A stretch of DNA of 64,000 bases from Sinotaia quadrata (taxonomy: Eukaryota; Mollusca; Gastropoda; Architaenioglossa; Viviparidae), in NCBI GenBank assembly GCA_028829895.1, contig CM054181.1:30833357-30897356 (forward strand), in the 5' to 3' direction. Both the position numbers and the translations under genes were made by a program. Each line of letters starts with the position of its first letter. The stretch's first letter is position 1. Below, in pieces: positions 11,104 through 23,708 of this stretch. The notes under the pieces were generated by a model, which was not told the origin of the DNA, made no database searches, and saw nothing but the letters and a program-made list of their open reading frames with translations.

Positions 11104-11385
11104 TTCATATACTATGTAAGACACGTCTTAGGCAACACATTCACGTGTTATGTAAGACACGTCTTAGGCAACACATTCACGTGTTATGTAAGACACGTCT
11201 TAGGTAACGTATTCACGTGTTATGTAAGACACGTCCAAAGTAAAAGTAACGTATTCACGTGTTATGTAAGACAGGTCTTAGGTAACGTATTCACGTGTTA
11301 TGTAAGACACGTCTTATGCAACATATTCAAGTGTTATGGAAGACACGTCCAAAGTAAAAGTAACATATTCACGTGCTATGTGAAA
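11104..11385. repeat. 36-bp minisatellite, about 8 copies
   Basis: The unit is TCACGTGTTATGTAAGACAC followed by GTCTTAGG(T/C)AACGTAT. It contains the palindrome CACGTG and an AGACACGTCT near-palindrome. Two units have CCAAAGTAAAAG in place of the CTTAGG segment, giving a higher-order pattern. The open plus frame is a by-product of the 36-bp period. Confidence 0.88.
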
Positions 11386-11504
11386 GATCCAAAGATGGGG
11401 GGGGGGATATTATGTTACAACAATAAAATAACTGATATTATGTCTGTACTTAAATGAGTAGATAGACAATTTGTACTCGAATGGTTGGATAGACAATCTG
11501 ATAT

Positions 11505-11960
11505 TTGATTTATACATATTGTACTAGCGTTTGAGAGACACATTTCACCAGCATTTGATCGACACCTACTGTATCAGTATTTGATGACAGACAGACACAT
11601 ATTTTACTAGAATTTGATGACACATATTGTACTAGCGTAAATAGACACATATTGTAGTAGAATTTGATAACACATATTGTACTAGCATTTGATAGACACA
11701 TGTTGTAGTAGAATTTGATGACAAATATTGTTTGATAGACACATATTGTAGTAGAATATGATGACACATGTTGTACTAAAGTTGGATAGACGCATACTAT
11801 AGTAGAATTTGATAACACATATTGTACTAGCATTGATAGACACATACTGTGTTAGCGTTTGATAGACACATACTGTATTAGCGTTTAATGGACACATACT
11901 GTGTGGGTGTTTGATAGACTCATACTGTAGCAGAATTTGATGACACATATTACACCTGAG
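11505..11960. repeat. Degenerate tandem repeat, ~23/46-bp units
   Basis: Alternating TTGATAGACACATATTGTAG and AATTTGATGACACATATTGT motifs repeat about 18-20 times with many substitutions and indels. It looks older than the neighbouring arrays. The open minus frames across it are repeat-driven. Confidence 0.8.
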
Positions 11961-12694
11961 CAATGTAGCATTTCTAGTAACTTCCTTATACCAGAAATTC
12001 CACAATGTAGTTAAACTTTGATCTCAGCCCATTGGCTAGTTTCATTCTTGTAAATCTTAACCATTGGACAATAAAAGTACTCATCCACATCATTAATTTT
12101 ATTATTACATCACCAAGCTCTAGCATATTCTTTACCTGAGTTGTTTACTCCCAAAATATCATCATACCCAGTGCCAAGGTGGGGCCACGTTAATATCGGC
12201 AACAAAGATATAATTATTAAGTATAGAAATAGGGATAGGCAAATTTACTCCACTACAATATACATGTATATACTCAATATTATATACTAGTACTTGAATA
12301 ACATACACTGTACTTCTGTGTTTGTTTATTTGTGCGTATGATGTGTGAATGTATGAGTATGTTTGGTTATTAATAACTGATGTTTGCAAATAGTTTGTGA
12401 TTACTGTTCATTTGTTACTTAAAGATCACTTTGCTTCGGTTTTAAATACCTACTGAACAGCAAACAAAAATCGTTTTACCAAATCATCAACTTGGTGTTT
12501 GAAAGAAGCTTTTCCGTACAGGATTAAGTTCAAGTACATAAAGCTTACACCACTCCCACTGGCCCATTGGCGTTTTTGCTAAGGTTCAAGTACTGCTTTC
12601 CTAAATTTAAGATTGTATGTCCACTATCACACAAGTACGTATTCAATCGTTTTGATTTTACATCTCTCTGAATAGCGTGCAACTGTATCTTTTT

Positions 12695-12815
12695 ATCACA
12701 CAGATACACGAAACACACTTTTATAACCAAACTGGTATGTGAATCTTTTCATCACACATATACTTTACACACATATACACAGAAACACACTTTTATAACC
12801 AAACTGGTACATAAA
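12695..12815. repeat. Direct duplication, 2 copies
   Basis: ACACTTTTATAACCAAACTG plus GTA occurs twice, about 75 bp apart, flanked by similar CACA-rich sequence. Confidence 0.7.
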
Positions 12816-12974
12816 TCTGCAGACACATAACCACCTTCATCTGCACAATTTCAAATCACGATCATTGTCTCCCGGCATTCTGAACATAATCTCCGCTCTC
12901 CAGTGTCGCTTCCTGTCAAGTTCCAGAGCCCAAAGTGGTGTCAAAAATATGTTTACAAATTCCACACACATACA

Positions 12975-12977
<3 letters not shown>

Positions 12978-13041
<64 letters not shown>
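12978..13041. repeat. (CT)n(CA)n compound microsatellite
   Basis: About 15 CT units directly followed by about 16 CA units. Shadow frames encoding Ser-Leu and His-Thr runs cross it. Confidence 0.95.
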
Positions 13042-13046
<5 letters not shown>

Positions 13047-13768
13047 TTGGTTAATCTACAAGCACTGACATCTCATTCGAGTAACAACCGACATTGCAAA
13101 GTTGTTATTGTGAATGTTATTCAGTGTAAAACAAAGACAAGACGTTAGACAGATACACATAGATACGAGATAGGCAAACCAGACAGATAGATGATAAACA
13201 GACACATAGGCAAGTGGCCGGATGGCCGGGAAGATGGATGGATGGAGGAAGAGCGGGACAATTAATTAATGAAACAGGAAAATGCATGTAATACAAGTCA
13301 ATGTGACATTATACAGAAGTATGCGACTTTACAACATGTTGTTGACAACAACTGTTTGTGGTTGATTTTTTTCTGGTGGTCTTTTGTCGACCGTATTTCT
13401 CTTGTACTCTTGGCAGGCAGTGCCATTCCGTAGTACACCTGTCGATTTGTCTGGAATATCAAGAATGTCAAATCGTGCACCATTCAGTAAAGTGCAATTT
13501 TCTGTATTCAACTGGTGCAGACACTAGACTGATAAAAAGTATTTCCAATGCTAATTTATTTTTTTGTTTTGTTTTTCTCTTCCTTTCCTTACAATTTCTT
13601 CTTTGATTTGCTGTTTCTCTCTTCTTTTCTTATTTTTCATTGTTTGTCTTTTTTTTCTTCTTTCCTACCTTCCTTTCTTCACTTTACGCTTATTTGTTTC
13701 TTTATTTAGATTGTCTTTCCTTTTTCCTATCTTTCTTGTTCTCTTTATTTAGTTCTATATAAATTAGG

Positions 13769-13770
13769 TT

Positions 13771-13822
<52 letters not shown>

Positions 13823-13824
13823 TT
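13769..13824. repeat. (TTTC)n microsatellite
   Basis: About 14 TTTC units at the end of a longer pyrimidine-rich strand (13550-13820). The Phe/Leu/Ser-rich frames over this tract are compositional. Confidence 0.95.
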
Positions 13825-13981
13825 AAATATGAAAGAACATCAACACAACAAACAGGCACTGTCATTTTGAAATTTGTGAGAGCCTTTATGCATGTACCCT
13901 GCACTCAAAAGCTATGCATGAGTTTAGTTGTAATTTATTATTACTTAATATTAGATCAATACGCTTAATATATTTGCTAAG

Positions 13982-14206
13982 TGTGACGCCAATGCCACCT
14001 AGTTGTTGGTTATGATTATCATTATTATTAATCATCCATAACTAATTACATGTGAGGAGAATCTTAATTTATTTATTAATAATTCTCCAGCAGACACCAC
14101 TCATCTCTCACTTGGCGGATATGCGGGCATTGTAAACGTTTTCTCTCTTCTACAACATTAAAGACAAACATTTACTATCACACAATATTTCTGTAGGTAG
14201 AAAGCT
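13982..14206 (+). mobile_element. Half copy of the foldback family
   Basis: Begins TGTGACGCCAATGCCACCTA and runs through CATAACTAATTACATGTGAG, CACTTGGCGGATATGCGGGC and TTCTGTAGGTAGAAAGC. It matches about 225 bp of the reverse complement of 4200-4422, so it extends beyond the terminal repeat into the inner part of the right arm. The opposite end is missing. Confidence 0.8.
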
Positions 14207-15325
14207 TTAGAAGTTGCTGAAATTTGTTCGAGGACCTGAAACAAGTTGGTTCAGTCTTGGCAACATGTAACAGATAGCTTTGAGATATTCTGAAGATTTC
14301 TCAACTGTGGCTGATAAATATTCCTCTGATTACACCCCTCAAAGACTGCTTTTTTCTTTTTCAATGCTCAAAGGGAATGAAAGATGTCTCCAGCAGCATA
14401 AAAACTTATCAAACTGTGAAGAATGGAGGACAACGTGCAGAAATAATGTCATTTCATTGTATGGGGACTTCGTGATCACCTTATGCAGTTGATTTCATGA
14501 TTAATCTGTTCTTATAGATAACAGCTTCATAATTGGTTTGTATATACATATGCATTGTGGGCTCAGCACCATGTACTTGGGGACAAGCAGTATCACAAAG
14601 CCAATTCGCTAATCTCTTGCTTAAGTGGTTCATGGTTCAATTATCACTCAGGGTGAAACCTACTTTACTGTTGCATTATATTGTGTCAGTATGAAGGGTG
14701 CCTATCATTCCAAAATTAGCCTGCACCTACTGTACTGCATTATGCTGTTATCAGTGTTGATGCCTGCCGTTCCAAAATTTGCTTGCATTTTGTGTACTAA
14801 TTCCACTATACTTGCACTCTAGTTCCTTTCTCCGTAAGTTTAAAATGTAAGGAATAGGTATTGACTTGTCTCTACTGAGTTTAATACATTATGGACAAAT
14901 TGTTTATGTCTTGAACTGGGTTAGCAATAATCAGGTTAATGATGCATTACTGTACACATACAAATCAAATATTAAATTAGCAACAAGAGAGTTTATAATG
15001 TATTACTGGCATACATTTGATTCAGTGTTACTTGTATATCAGAAACATTTGTAGTACAAAACGCTAGCCACAAATTTAAAACAAACCAGTAAAACGATTT
15101 ATTCTGACTTGACTTCTGAAAGGTCTGAGTATTTTCTTTCTTACAAAAGAAAGTCATGTTGCTTGTGTCGCTCAATGTTATTCCAGAGTCTATGCGCAGA
15201 CAATTAAAATTAATAGCGCTCACTGGGGAAGCAATGCTAGACGAATACATTAGCAGAAAAAGCCACCAATTTTGTTACAGATAAACACCACATGAAAAAA
15301 TACAGAAATGAGCTCGACGGAAAGT
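14207..15325. other. Intergenic, no gene recognised
   Basis: Several short frames (14280-14492, 14625-14822 and others) show no domain, initiation or splice evidence. Confidence 0.5.
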
Positions 15326-15326
15326 C

Positions 15327-15392
<66 letters not shown>
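15326..15392. repeat. (CA)n microsatellite
   Basis: About 33 CA units with one interrupting CAAA. Confidence 0.95.
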
Positions 15393-15394
<2 letters not shown>

Positions 15395-15559
15395 ATTTAC
15401 ACATACACACACCTACAGAGAGAGGGGGGGGAGAGAAAGAATTGGGTGGCATGGAAAAAAGCCAATTTACATATTTATTTTATAAACATACAGTCAATTT
15501 CGGCTGAAAATGACTATTTTGTCATTTGTACCTTTGTGTCTGTCACTTTTTCCATGATC

Positions 15560-15645
15560 ACTAGTATAGTCACATAATTTGGTGTTGCGTATTATTGATT
15601 TCACATAGTCACATAATTTGTGTTGCGTATTATTGATTTCACATA
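15560..15645. repeat. Direct duplication of ~39 bp
   Basis: TAGTCACATAATTTG followed by GTGTTGCGTATTATTGATTT and CACA occurs twice in tandem, with a one-base difference. Confidence 0.85.
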
Positions 15646-17084
15646 TTAATTTTTTTAATGAGCAATAATGTCGTTTATGTTTGATATTATAATTGTTGGG
15701 GGCTATGGGGATATGAAAGATACATTATTTTAGCTGGATAAATGCCAATGTACACAAAACAATTATTAGGCCACTAGGAAGCTAGCCGGTCGGGCTTGAA
15801 GACTTTGGTCTGTTTGGTCGGAACATAGATACACAGGATAACCTCTATATCTATGGTGAGGCTTAAGTAACTCTGGCTCTCGCGTTCGGCATTCAAAATA
15901 TAATAAACCAGCGGAGAGAGGGGGGATGGGGATCCGAGTGAAAATCCGTGTCTTAGATTTAACCTTTGAGCCGTTTGTAAATGTGATACGTTCGCTGTTT
16001 CGCTATTTTGTTTTGTATTTAAAATAACCGAGTTCTTCAGTGAATTCTATTTTGGAGGCTGCTTTTTTTTTCTTTTTTTTTACGACGCACTTTAGAAAAG
16101 CCAAGTGTGATCAATTTTAAATTACAAACATTATTCGCATGTTCAGTTGCTTCAGTCAAACAGTCTCTTGGGCTTTGACCTGGATGTAGCACAATTTGCT
16201 TCCTGTACTATACACGTCTTTCAGATATGTAGGATTTTGTGTGTGTGTCCTTATGTGTATTCCTATTGCATTTGTCAGTGAATAGAGTAAACTTGATGTA
16301 CTCGTGCTATTAAAACAACTGATGGTACGTGTCTAAAAGGACTGTTTTGATTGGTACGTGTCTAAAAGACCTGTTTTCATTGGGTTTTTAACTAAATCAC
16401 AGCTTCGCGTACAGCTTTAGTCAAACAATTGGCCTATATACTTCATGCTACTTTAATTACTTTACTGATTTAAAATTCTTTTGTTCCAGTGTAGTCTTCA
16501 TTCTTGAAACAAGAATAAATGTGGAAGCGTGAGGACAGCATGCGTACTTACATAATTTATCACTTTATATGTAGCCTACAATAGCTGCAACAATGTAATT
16601 AAGTTAAAGACACCATCTTTTTCTTAACTTGAATGACTGAAGCCGTAATAGGTTTGTTTTCAGTAGAAACTAAATAAATAAATTAGCACGCTCTTTCAAG
16701 GGCGAATGATTTAAATGATTTAAATGAGTTAATAAAAATAGAGCATGTATTGCCTATATAGAGGTGAAAATTAATTAAAATTAATTATGCCATGATGTTC
16801 GTCGTGTGACAGAAATTTTCTTTCTGTTTTGAATCCTCTGTGTTAACGAGGACGTTTTTGATATAGTTCACTGAGCTAAATTATAAATAAATTGTATTAA
16901 CTAATATTTTTGTACAATGATGGGTTATTATGCTGGCTATTACGTGAGAGATATGGTTTCCACAGTTGATTATTTTTAGAATTAAAAAAAAAAATGAATC
17001 TGTTTTTGTAGTAGCCCTTGCTTCTTTTTTCATAAGCAAAGTTCTACGGTCAAATGCGTGATTAAATAGCGTGAGTTTGGTGGA
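15646..17084. other. Intergenic, no gene recognised
   Basis: Includes a short duplicated motif TGGTACGTGTCTAAAAG (16322-16372) and poly-T runs near 16070. No exon or promoter was identified. Confidence 0.5.
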
Positions 17085-17550
17085 CAACTATCGAATTGGT
17101 TGAGTCTATTTTTATCTCATTATAAATGTGTGACTTTAAAAAGAGGACAAGTGTCCAATTGGTTGAGTCTATTCTTATCTCATTATAATTGTCTGACTCT
17201 TTAAAAAGAGGACAAGTGTCCAATTGGTTGAGTCTATTCTTATGTCGTTATAAATATGTGACTCTTTAAAAAGAGGACAAGTGTCCAATTGGTTGAGTCT
17301 ATTCTTATGTCGTTATAAATATGTGACTCTTTAAAAAGAGGACAAGTGTCCAATTGGTTGAGTCTATTCTTATCTCGTTATAAATACGTGACTCTTTAAA
17401 AAGAGGACAAGTGTCCAATTGGTTGTGCCTATTCTTGTCTCGATATAGATATGTGACTCTTTCACAAGAGGACAAATGTCCAACTGGTTGAGTCTATTCT
17501 TGTCTTGATACAGACCTGCGACTTTTTCAAAAGAGGACAAGTGTGGAACT
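17085..17550. repeat. 65-bp minisatellite, about 7 copies
   Basis: GAGGACAAGTGTCCAATTGG recurs at 17143, 17208, 17273, 17338, 17403, 17468 and 17533, a constant 65-bp step. Each unit contains the inverted motif GGACA-AG-TGTCC. The central copies are closest to each other, and the last two are diverged. Confidence 0.92.
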
Positions 17551-20500
17551 TGCAGGATAGTATAGCTGAGCGCGATCGTAGTGCGGACCACGGCGTCTAA
17601 ACTTTTAAGTTAAGCAAGCAATTGCTGTCTACTGTAGATTATATAGTCTCTACTAGTATCACTAACTTTCAGATTGAGGAACAAAATGTTGTCCTTTATG
17701 TTTTGCTTAGTGTTTGAACCACCATTATGCACGTTTCAACCACAAGAATACGAGTCAAATTTGAGTGTAGATTAAATAAATCATTATTTGTATATAATCT
17801 TTTGTAGACATTGTATTGTAAGCTTCATTGTACATTGACGTGAAAGATGTCCAGAAGTAAAAGAATAATGATCAAAGTACAAATCATTTAGTACTTATAT
17901 TTGTACAAATCTACGTGTTAGATCTCTTAAATAAATATCCACCTCCTTTCTATCTGTTAGAATAGAGTCATTTGATAAATTCGTATGTAAGTGTAGAGTG
18001 GTGGTGGTGGTGGTGGTGGGAAATGTTACACTTAAGGTGTATTGTGGGGTATGTTACACTGAAAAGTATTCACTGTTATTGTTGCTTATCCTTCATATGA
18101 TCAGACAGATACAGCCATAGTTGGATAGTTTACCATCATCTTGCATAGTTTTGCTTTATGCATAATGATGCACTATTGGAGCATATCTGCATAGTGTTGC
18201 ACAGGCGTTTAATAGGTTTTGCATAAAGTTAGTTGTGTTTGCATAGTTCATGCATAGTCGGATATTGCTGAATTGATTTCATATGTGTGCACTGGAGGAG
18301 CAAGAATCAGCACAAGTGTATTCACAGCACACATGTAAAACAATTTTGTTCGGAGAAGACAATATTTGTAGAGATTATGTATCATAGAGGCACACTAATA
18401 TGCCATGATACACACTATGATGTTTCTTCTGTTTCTGTGTTTATTTAGGCCTACCTGCATTTAGAATAGACTAATATATAAAACAAATTGTGTGAATGAC
18501 TGCAGTACACCACACTGAACTTATTGGATATTATTGTAATTATGGCGCCATAATTTTGTACTTGTGATCAACCATCATATTATTGTAATTATAGCGCCAT
18601 TATCTAATAATTTGGCAATTAACCTTCATATTCTTATAATTAATTTTATAGTGTTACTTTCAATCAACTGCCATATTCTTGTAATTATACAGTGGTTTTT
18701 ATAGTCAGTCCATAGTGGTTAAGTTTTAATTTCATTCAATCCTCAGTACTGTGGAGTTACTTATACTATCACTATTACCATTGGGTTAATGTACTACAAT
18801 GTACCTTTAGATTACCTTTGTAGGGTTATTGTACTGTCGTGCTCTCTGGATTAGCACTATGGGGTCAATGTATTGTGTGTCTGCAGTTTTTATGCTTTAA
18901 TTAAAACTTGTACTTCTTTCCTCAACACTGTACATGATGAGTTTAACGGGATACTTTTTTTTATTATTATTTCCCACCCCACCCCACCCCGTCTGGCATC
19001 AGTACCTTGGATTTGGTGTCATTATTAGTTTGTAACCGGTAACTTCCAGTCAGCTCAACGTGCTCCTCTTTGCTTTATGCGATCCAGGCACCACCTGGAA
19101 TAACAGCATGATTTGCATTTGAGGGTAGGTCACTGAAATAACTGAAACTATTTCTAAGTACATGTTTCAGGTGTGCGTAAAATCTCACACCTCTACAACG
19201 TACTTTCAGCTAATGGGACATAGTACTACGTAACACAATGAAGATTTTGAATTCGAAATTCCATAAACCTGAATTTCCCACCATATAGTGACATTTTTTT
19301 TATTAAACGCACTTCAGAAATGTGTATTTCTTTACACTATACTATTGTACATTATATTATGATAATCTGATAGAGGGAGAGAATGAAGGGAGAGTTACTG
19401 CAGGCATGCAATCCAAGGGAAACTACTATCGTATTTAAATTAGATTGAATAGTAATGTCCCTCAGACAACATCGCCAACGTCTTCTGGATGTCAGCATAT
19501 ATCATTCTTAGATCTAAATTAGTGAGCACAGAACATTACGATAATGGGTAAATCTTCTTCGAAATACAAAGTCTTCGTGAAAATGGTTAGTAATTGTGAG
19601 CAGTTAGAGGATTTTGGTTTCAGTTTAATTTCTGAGTTTTACAGGTTCAGATGCCGCCAGTAGCAGGCTGGATTCAGTGCACCGCTGTTGATTTTGAATC
19701 ATGACCCGGACTGAATGACGCTTTAAAAAAAAAAAAGAATTAAAAAAAAATTGATTAAATAAATTTTGATAATCTGTGAAGAAACACCCGGGATATGTCA
19801 AATTCAAATGTGCAATTTTCTGTATAGCCAACAAGAAACGACTTCATTCAGTGATGACGGCCGACCAGACTTGACCAATAGAAGTCAGTCTAGATTGACT
19901 AGTGTTGTTTATTGTTATAAACATTTTTGTTTTCTCCTTACAAATTGACTTGCTATTGAGAGGCTCATTTCTCTCGGCAGAATGCCACAAATCATAACCC
20001 TTCTTCGGTTCCTGCAAACGTTCCATTTCCTTCACCCCCACCTGACCTGTTATGTAATAATATAACCACCGATTTAGTTGAATCATGCATGAGTATGTTT
20101 TTTTTCTCTCCCTGCACTAACAAAATAATACTATATTGCCATCCACAGCTGTAAATATTATTACTGAGTAAGTGTGAAAAACAAATAATTATTCAGTGAG
20201 TCAAACTGTAGAGAATAGGACTTGTTCGTTGCCGTGGCTTCAATATTTATGGCTTATGCCATGAAAATATGTAGTTTTATTTAGTATTATAAAATTACTA
20301 TAGTGACTTCTTTTTCGCCTCCACCCCACTCCCGACAAAACACAATCATACGAGTAGGCTTGTATGTACATCATAGTTATTTGTCAGAGCATAAGACCTT
20401 TTAATTCTTATTCGTAGAGTAGATGAACTGAGCACCATATGCCTATAAGCATTTAGTGTTGAAATATCCATCCTGGGTAATGGCGGCATTATAGTGGTCT

Positions 20501-21600
20501 CCGATTATTGTGATGTTAATCGCGACCCGGTCAGATGTCTGCAGCACAGCAAAATATCTATAGATTAATATATATTTCTCATTATGACATGAGTAGGGTC
20601 TCCGTGCGTGTGTATTGGGTGTATACAAAAACCTGTGTACTGATTTTCATTGGCAGTGTTAATTTTCTCACACACGTTTCGGTCGATATGTAGTCATAAT
20701 GGCTATGTTTTATGTATAGCGAAAATAGTTTAGCAGACTGTAGTTGGAGGAGGAATTTAAAAGCTAGGTTGACAGTCTCAACAACAACAAAAAAAAAAGT
20801 TTAGTAAAATTGCTTAAATATATACTGTGTGTTTGTGTGTGTCTTCGCTAACCGAATACGGCATTGGATCACTCATTTATTGAAGCTGCTAAGTAGCTGA
20901 TCAATTATCGTCACTTCAGGGTAGATAGAAGCAGCAATTTAGTTTTCTACTTTAATCCTTAGGCTCTTTCTGTTTGATGTTTATAATCACCGATAACTAT
21001 ATTAACAGCAGACAGTGATAATTAGTTAAGAGGATTTAATCAAAGATCTGCACAGGTGACCGACGAAATTGGCTGCGGATGAAGCACAGCTCGTTTTAAC
21101 CTAATCGGTTCTGTCATTTAATTTATACATGTGGATCTCAAGAGACAGTATGTCCAAATTTATCTAGATACCGGGGTTAGGCCAAATTGTGGGTTTATTT
21201 ATTGTTTAATTTTTTGTTAATTGTGGGGATGATGTCCATTTGTTGCAACTAATTAAGGATATCAAAGTCCAGCTGATGACTCGTTTTTAATGGATTACAA
21301 CTGCTCATTTTACGAACTTGTGGAATTACCGTGTCGGCTTTTGTTCACGCACCTCGATCAACATTTCATACACTAACATTTTTTTTATGTTCACTAATAT
21401 GAGTATTTTATTAATTATTCAGCTACTTTACATGCCAAAATATTTAACCGTGTAGTCATTTATTTATAAACTTATATTGTTTTCACTGGTACAATGTTTA
21501 AATGAATTTATACATTCACTGATCAAATTTAATTTGTGCTGAAATTTTAACTTGCTGTGTAGGATCCAAGGATTTTTTTCTTTCAAGGGAAACAACTCTC
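17551..21600. other. Intergenic, no gene recognised
   Basis: Four kilobases upstream of the Rabin8-like gene. It holds a short (GTG)n at 18000-18018, recurring GCATAGT words at 18110-18260, a degenerate repeat at 18520-18690 (listed separately) and T/C homopolymer tracts near 18955. No exon, RNA gene or transposon end could be defended. Confidence 0.5.
18520..18690. repeat. Degenerate ~55-bp tandem repeat with palindromic core
   Basis: Three to four diverged units follow the pattern CATATT.TTGTAATTAT..GCGCCAT..AATT..TCAACC. The first contains a perfect 18-bp palindrome, AATTATGGCGCCATAATT, at 18538-18555; the second has a broken version. Confidence 0.6.
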
Positions 21601-21619
21601 TTACAACATTTTTTCGGCT

Positions 21620-21665
21620 ACTCACGCATGCGTGCAGGACGTAAACACTTTAAGATGGCGATTTT
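21620..21665 (+). promoter_or_regulatory. Candidate promoter of the Rabin8-like gene
   Basis: CACGCATGCGTGC (21623-21635) resembles the palindromic NRF-1 site, and AAGATGGCG (21652-21660) matches the YY1 core that often sits at animal transcription starts. This short CpG-bearing patch lies in otherwise AT-rich DNA, about 2.05 kb upstream of the first coding exon and just before a strong GTAAGT donor. The motifs are seen directly; promoter function is inferred. Confidence 0.4.
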
Positions 21666-21838
21666 CTACAACAGCTGAGTTACAATGAGAGAGAGTACTA
21701 TCCACTTTTTGCCTGGGTGTTTGTAACCTTCCATACTTGTTTTAAGAGTCACATCAACTTGATCCTGTCAGATAATTTTTCATCATCAAGCATTTGAAAA
21801 GTTTATTATAGTTTGCGATTGGAACATTTTACTTTTGT
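21661..21838 (+). other. Candidate 5' untranslated exon of the Rabin8-like gene
   Basis: The sequence between the YY1-like motif and a consensus donor GTAAGT (21839-21844) would splice to the acceptor TTGTTATTTTCAG ending at 23702. It contains only short upstream frames (for example a 7-codon one starting at 21655 inside the YY1 motif), consistent with 5' UTR. The exact transcription start is unknown. Confidence 0.35.
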
Positions 21839-21844
21839 GTAAGT

Positions 21845-23458
21845 CCCTTTTTAATTTCGTTTACCTCAGCTTGGAAGTGATTTATTCTCGAGGTCATGTT
21901 TACACATATCTTGTATAAAGTTATTTTTATCGATAATGTTAGTTTTAAATTAAATAAAAAGTACATTCACGTGTTCCATAATTAAAAATATGTTTATACA
22001 TTAACGAAATGTAATAAATGTGGGTGGCAAAGTTATGCCTATCACAAAATGGGGCGTGGCATTATAAATAGAAACAATTTGTTGCAGTGATCTTCACACT
22101 AAAAAAAACGGTGACGATGATGTAGTAGTAAGGACTTAATTTGAATCGCTTAATATATAATGTATTATGTATCTTTTTTCAATCTTAGTTGCTTCCTTAG
22201 TGTGAAGTATTGTTTGATTTATTTTTAAAGGTATATATCTATGAAGTAAATCAGTATCAAGATTATTATAAATATTTGTTTCAAATACAGGTACCATTAA
22301 AAGTTGTTTTCCTGGTTTGTTTTAAAAAGAACATATTTGATTTGTTTGCATCAAGTCTGGACATAGTTAAAAATAATATATTTATCATTTTTTTCTATAA
22401 ATGAAACTAAAACAAACTTTATTTTAATAAATGGCTAGTTGTCTTTGAAATCATAAATTCCTCTCTAACCTCTGTTAATGTTTACATGCTCACCTACACA
22501 CACACTGACATACTCATGTGCCATCTTTAATGAATTCCCCACTTTTACATGCATACTAAAGTATTTATTCTATTATAGTATTGTTCTTATTCTTACTTGA
22601 TCTAAAAGTAGTATAAATTATTTTAGATAATGTATGTATATTAAATATCAATGGTAAAACTAATCCTGAGTAATTAATAAAAATATCAATGAGTTATAAT
22701 CTGTATGAATGTTGACTTGAGTCCAGTTGTTGCTACCATGCACAGAATTGTCTTGACACTTTTTTTGAAAAAAAAATAAAATATAGTTTATATGCTACCA
22801 GTGACTAGTATATCACTAAAGCTGGCTCTGTCTGGGCCAGAGTGACTTATGAGATTATTACCCCAGAGAGTGCTGCATTATAATTATTTCATTCTGAAAT
22901 ACCTATATAAGATCTAAACTTTTACCATTTTACAGAAACACTCATCCACTTATGATTTTTTGTTTAATTATTTTACTCTCAGTCCTAGTGAGTAGAATCA
23001 TTTGGTTCACTAATAATAATGGAGAATGTTGTCATTTCCTCATTCCTGTAAAGTAGAATCATGTGTTTCACAGACCATAGAGAATGGTTATCATTTGTAC
23101 TGTTTATAATTATATACTTAAATTCTTGCTTTAAATTTGTAATGTTCAGTTTTTAAAAGAGAAATTGAGTGTAAGAAAATAACACTTAAAAGTAAATATG
23201 TATATATATTTCATTTGCTATAATAAGATAAATATATACCACTTTGTAAAGTGTATCGTCATATAATTAACACAACTGACCAACTGGTTTGGTAAAGTGA
23301 ATAAAGATAGCAACATAATTCATTTTGCAGGTTTGATAACAGATGTTACACTAAGTATTATGCTATGATGTGCCAGATTCTACCTGCTTTGATAAATATA
23401 GAAAACCTAATGTTATACAAATTGTCATTATACAAACCCAGTGTTGTGCAGTGGTCAT

Positions 23459-23460
<2 letters not shown>
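21845..23460 (+). other. Putative first intron of the Rabin8-like gene
   Basis: AT-rich, with no coding-like frame. If the proposed 5' exon is right, the intron spans 21839-23702. Confidence 0.35.
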
Positions 23461-23525
<65 letters not shown>

Positions 23526-23530
23526 TGTGT
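23461..23530. repeat. (GT)n(GCGT)n microsatellite
   Basis: About 16 GT units, then about eight GCGT units, then GT again. It lies 170 bp upstream of the first coding exon, within the putative first intron. Confidence 0.95.
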
Positions 23531-23708
23531 GTGCTCTTTCTGAATGTTACCTAATGTTGGAAAGCAAATAGATTTTTATTAATCTAGTTCAGTAAATTGG
23601 GATTGTATAGCCAGAGGTAAATCATTCTGAAAATTAGGCTGTTAGTCAAAAGTAAACCATTCAAATTAAATGGCTTCAGCATTTATCATTTGTTATTTTC
23701 AGGATAGA

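Noticed and set aside
11682..12005. Cys/Ser/Tyr-rich minus-strand frames
   Set aside because: Products of a degenerate tandem repeat.
12865..13148. ORFs across the (CT)n(CA)n microsatellite
   Set aside because: Composition comes entirely from the microsatellite.
13358..13752. Phe/Leu-rich frames resembling membrane proteins
   Set aside because: Produced by the pyrimidine-rich strand before the (TTTC)n tract.
23670..23708. Alternative upstream start for the Rabin8-like protein
   Set aside because: The frame reads through the pyrimidine tract and AG of the 3' splice site at 23702, so these codons are intronic.
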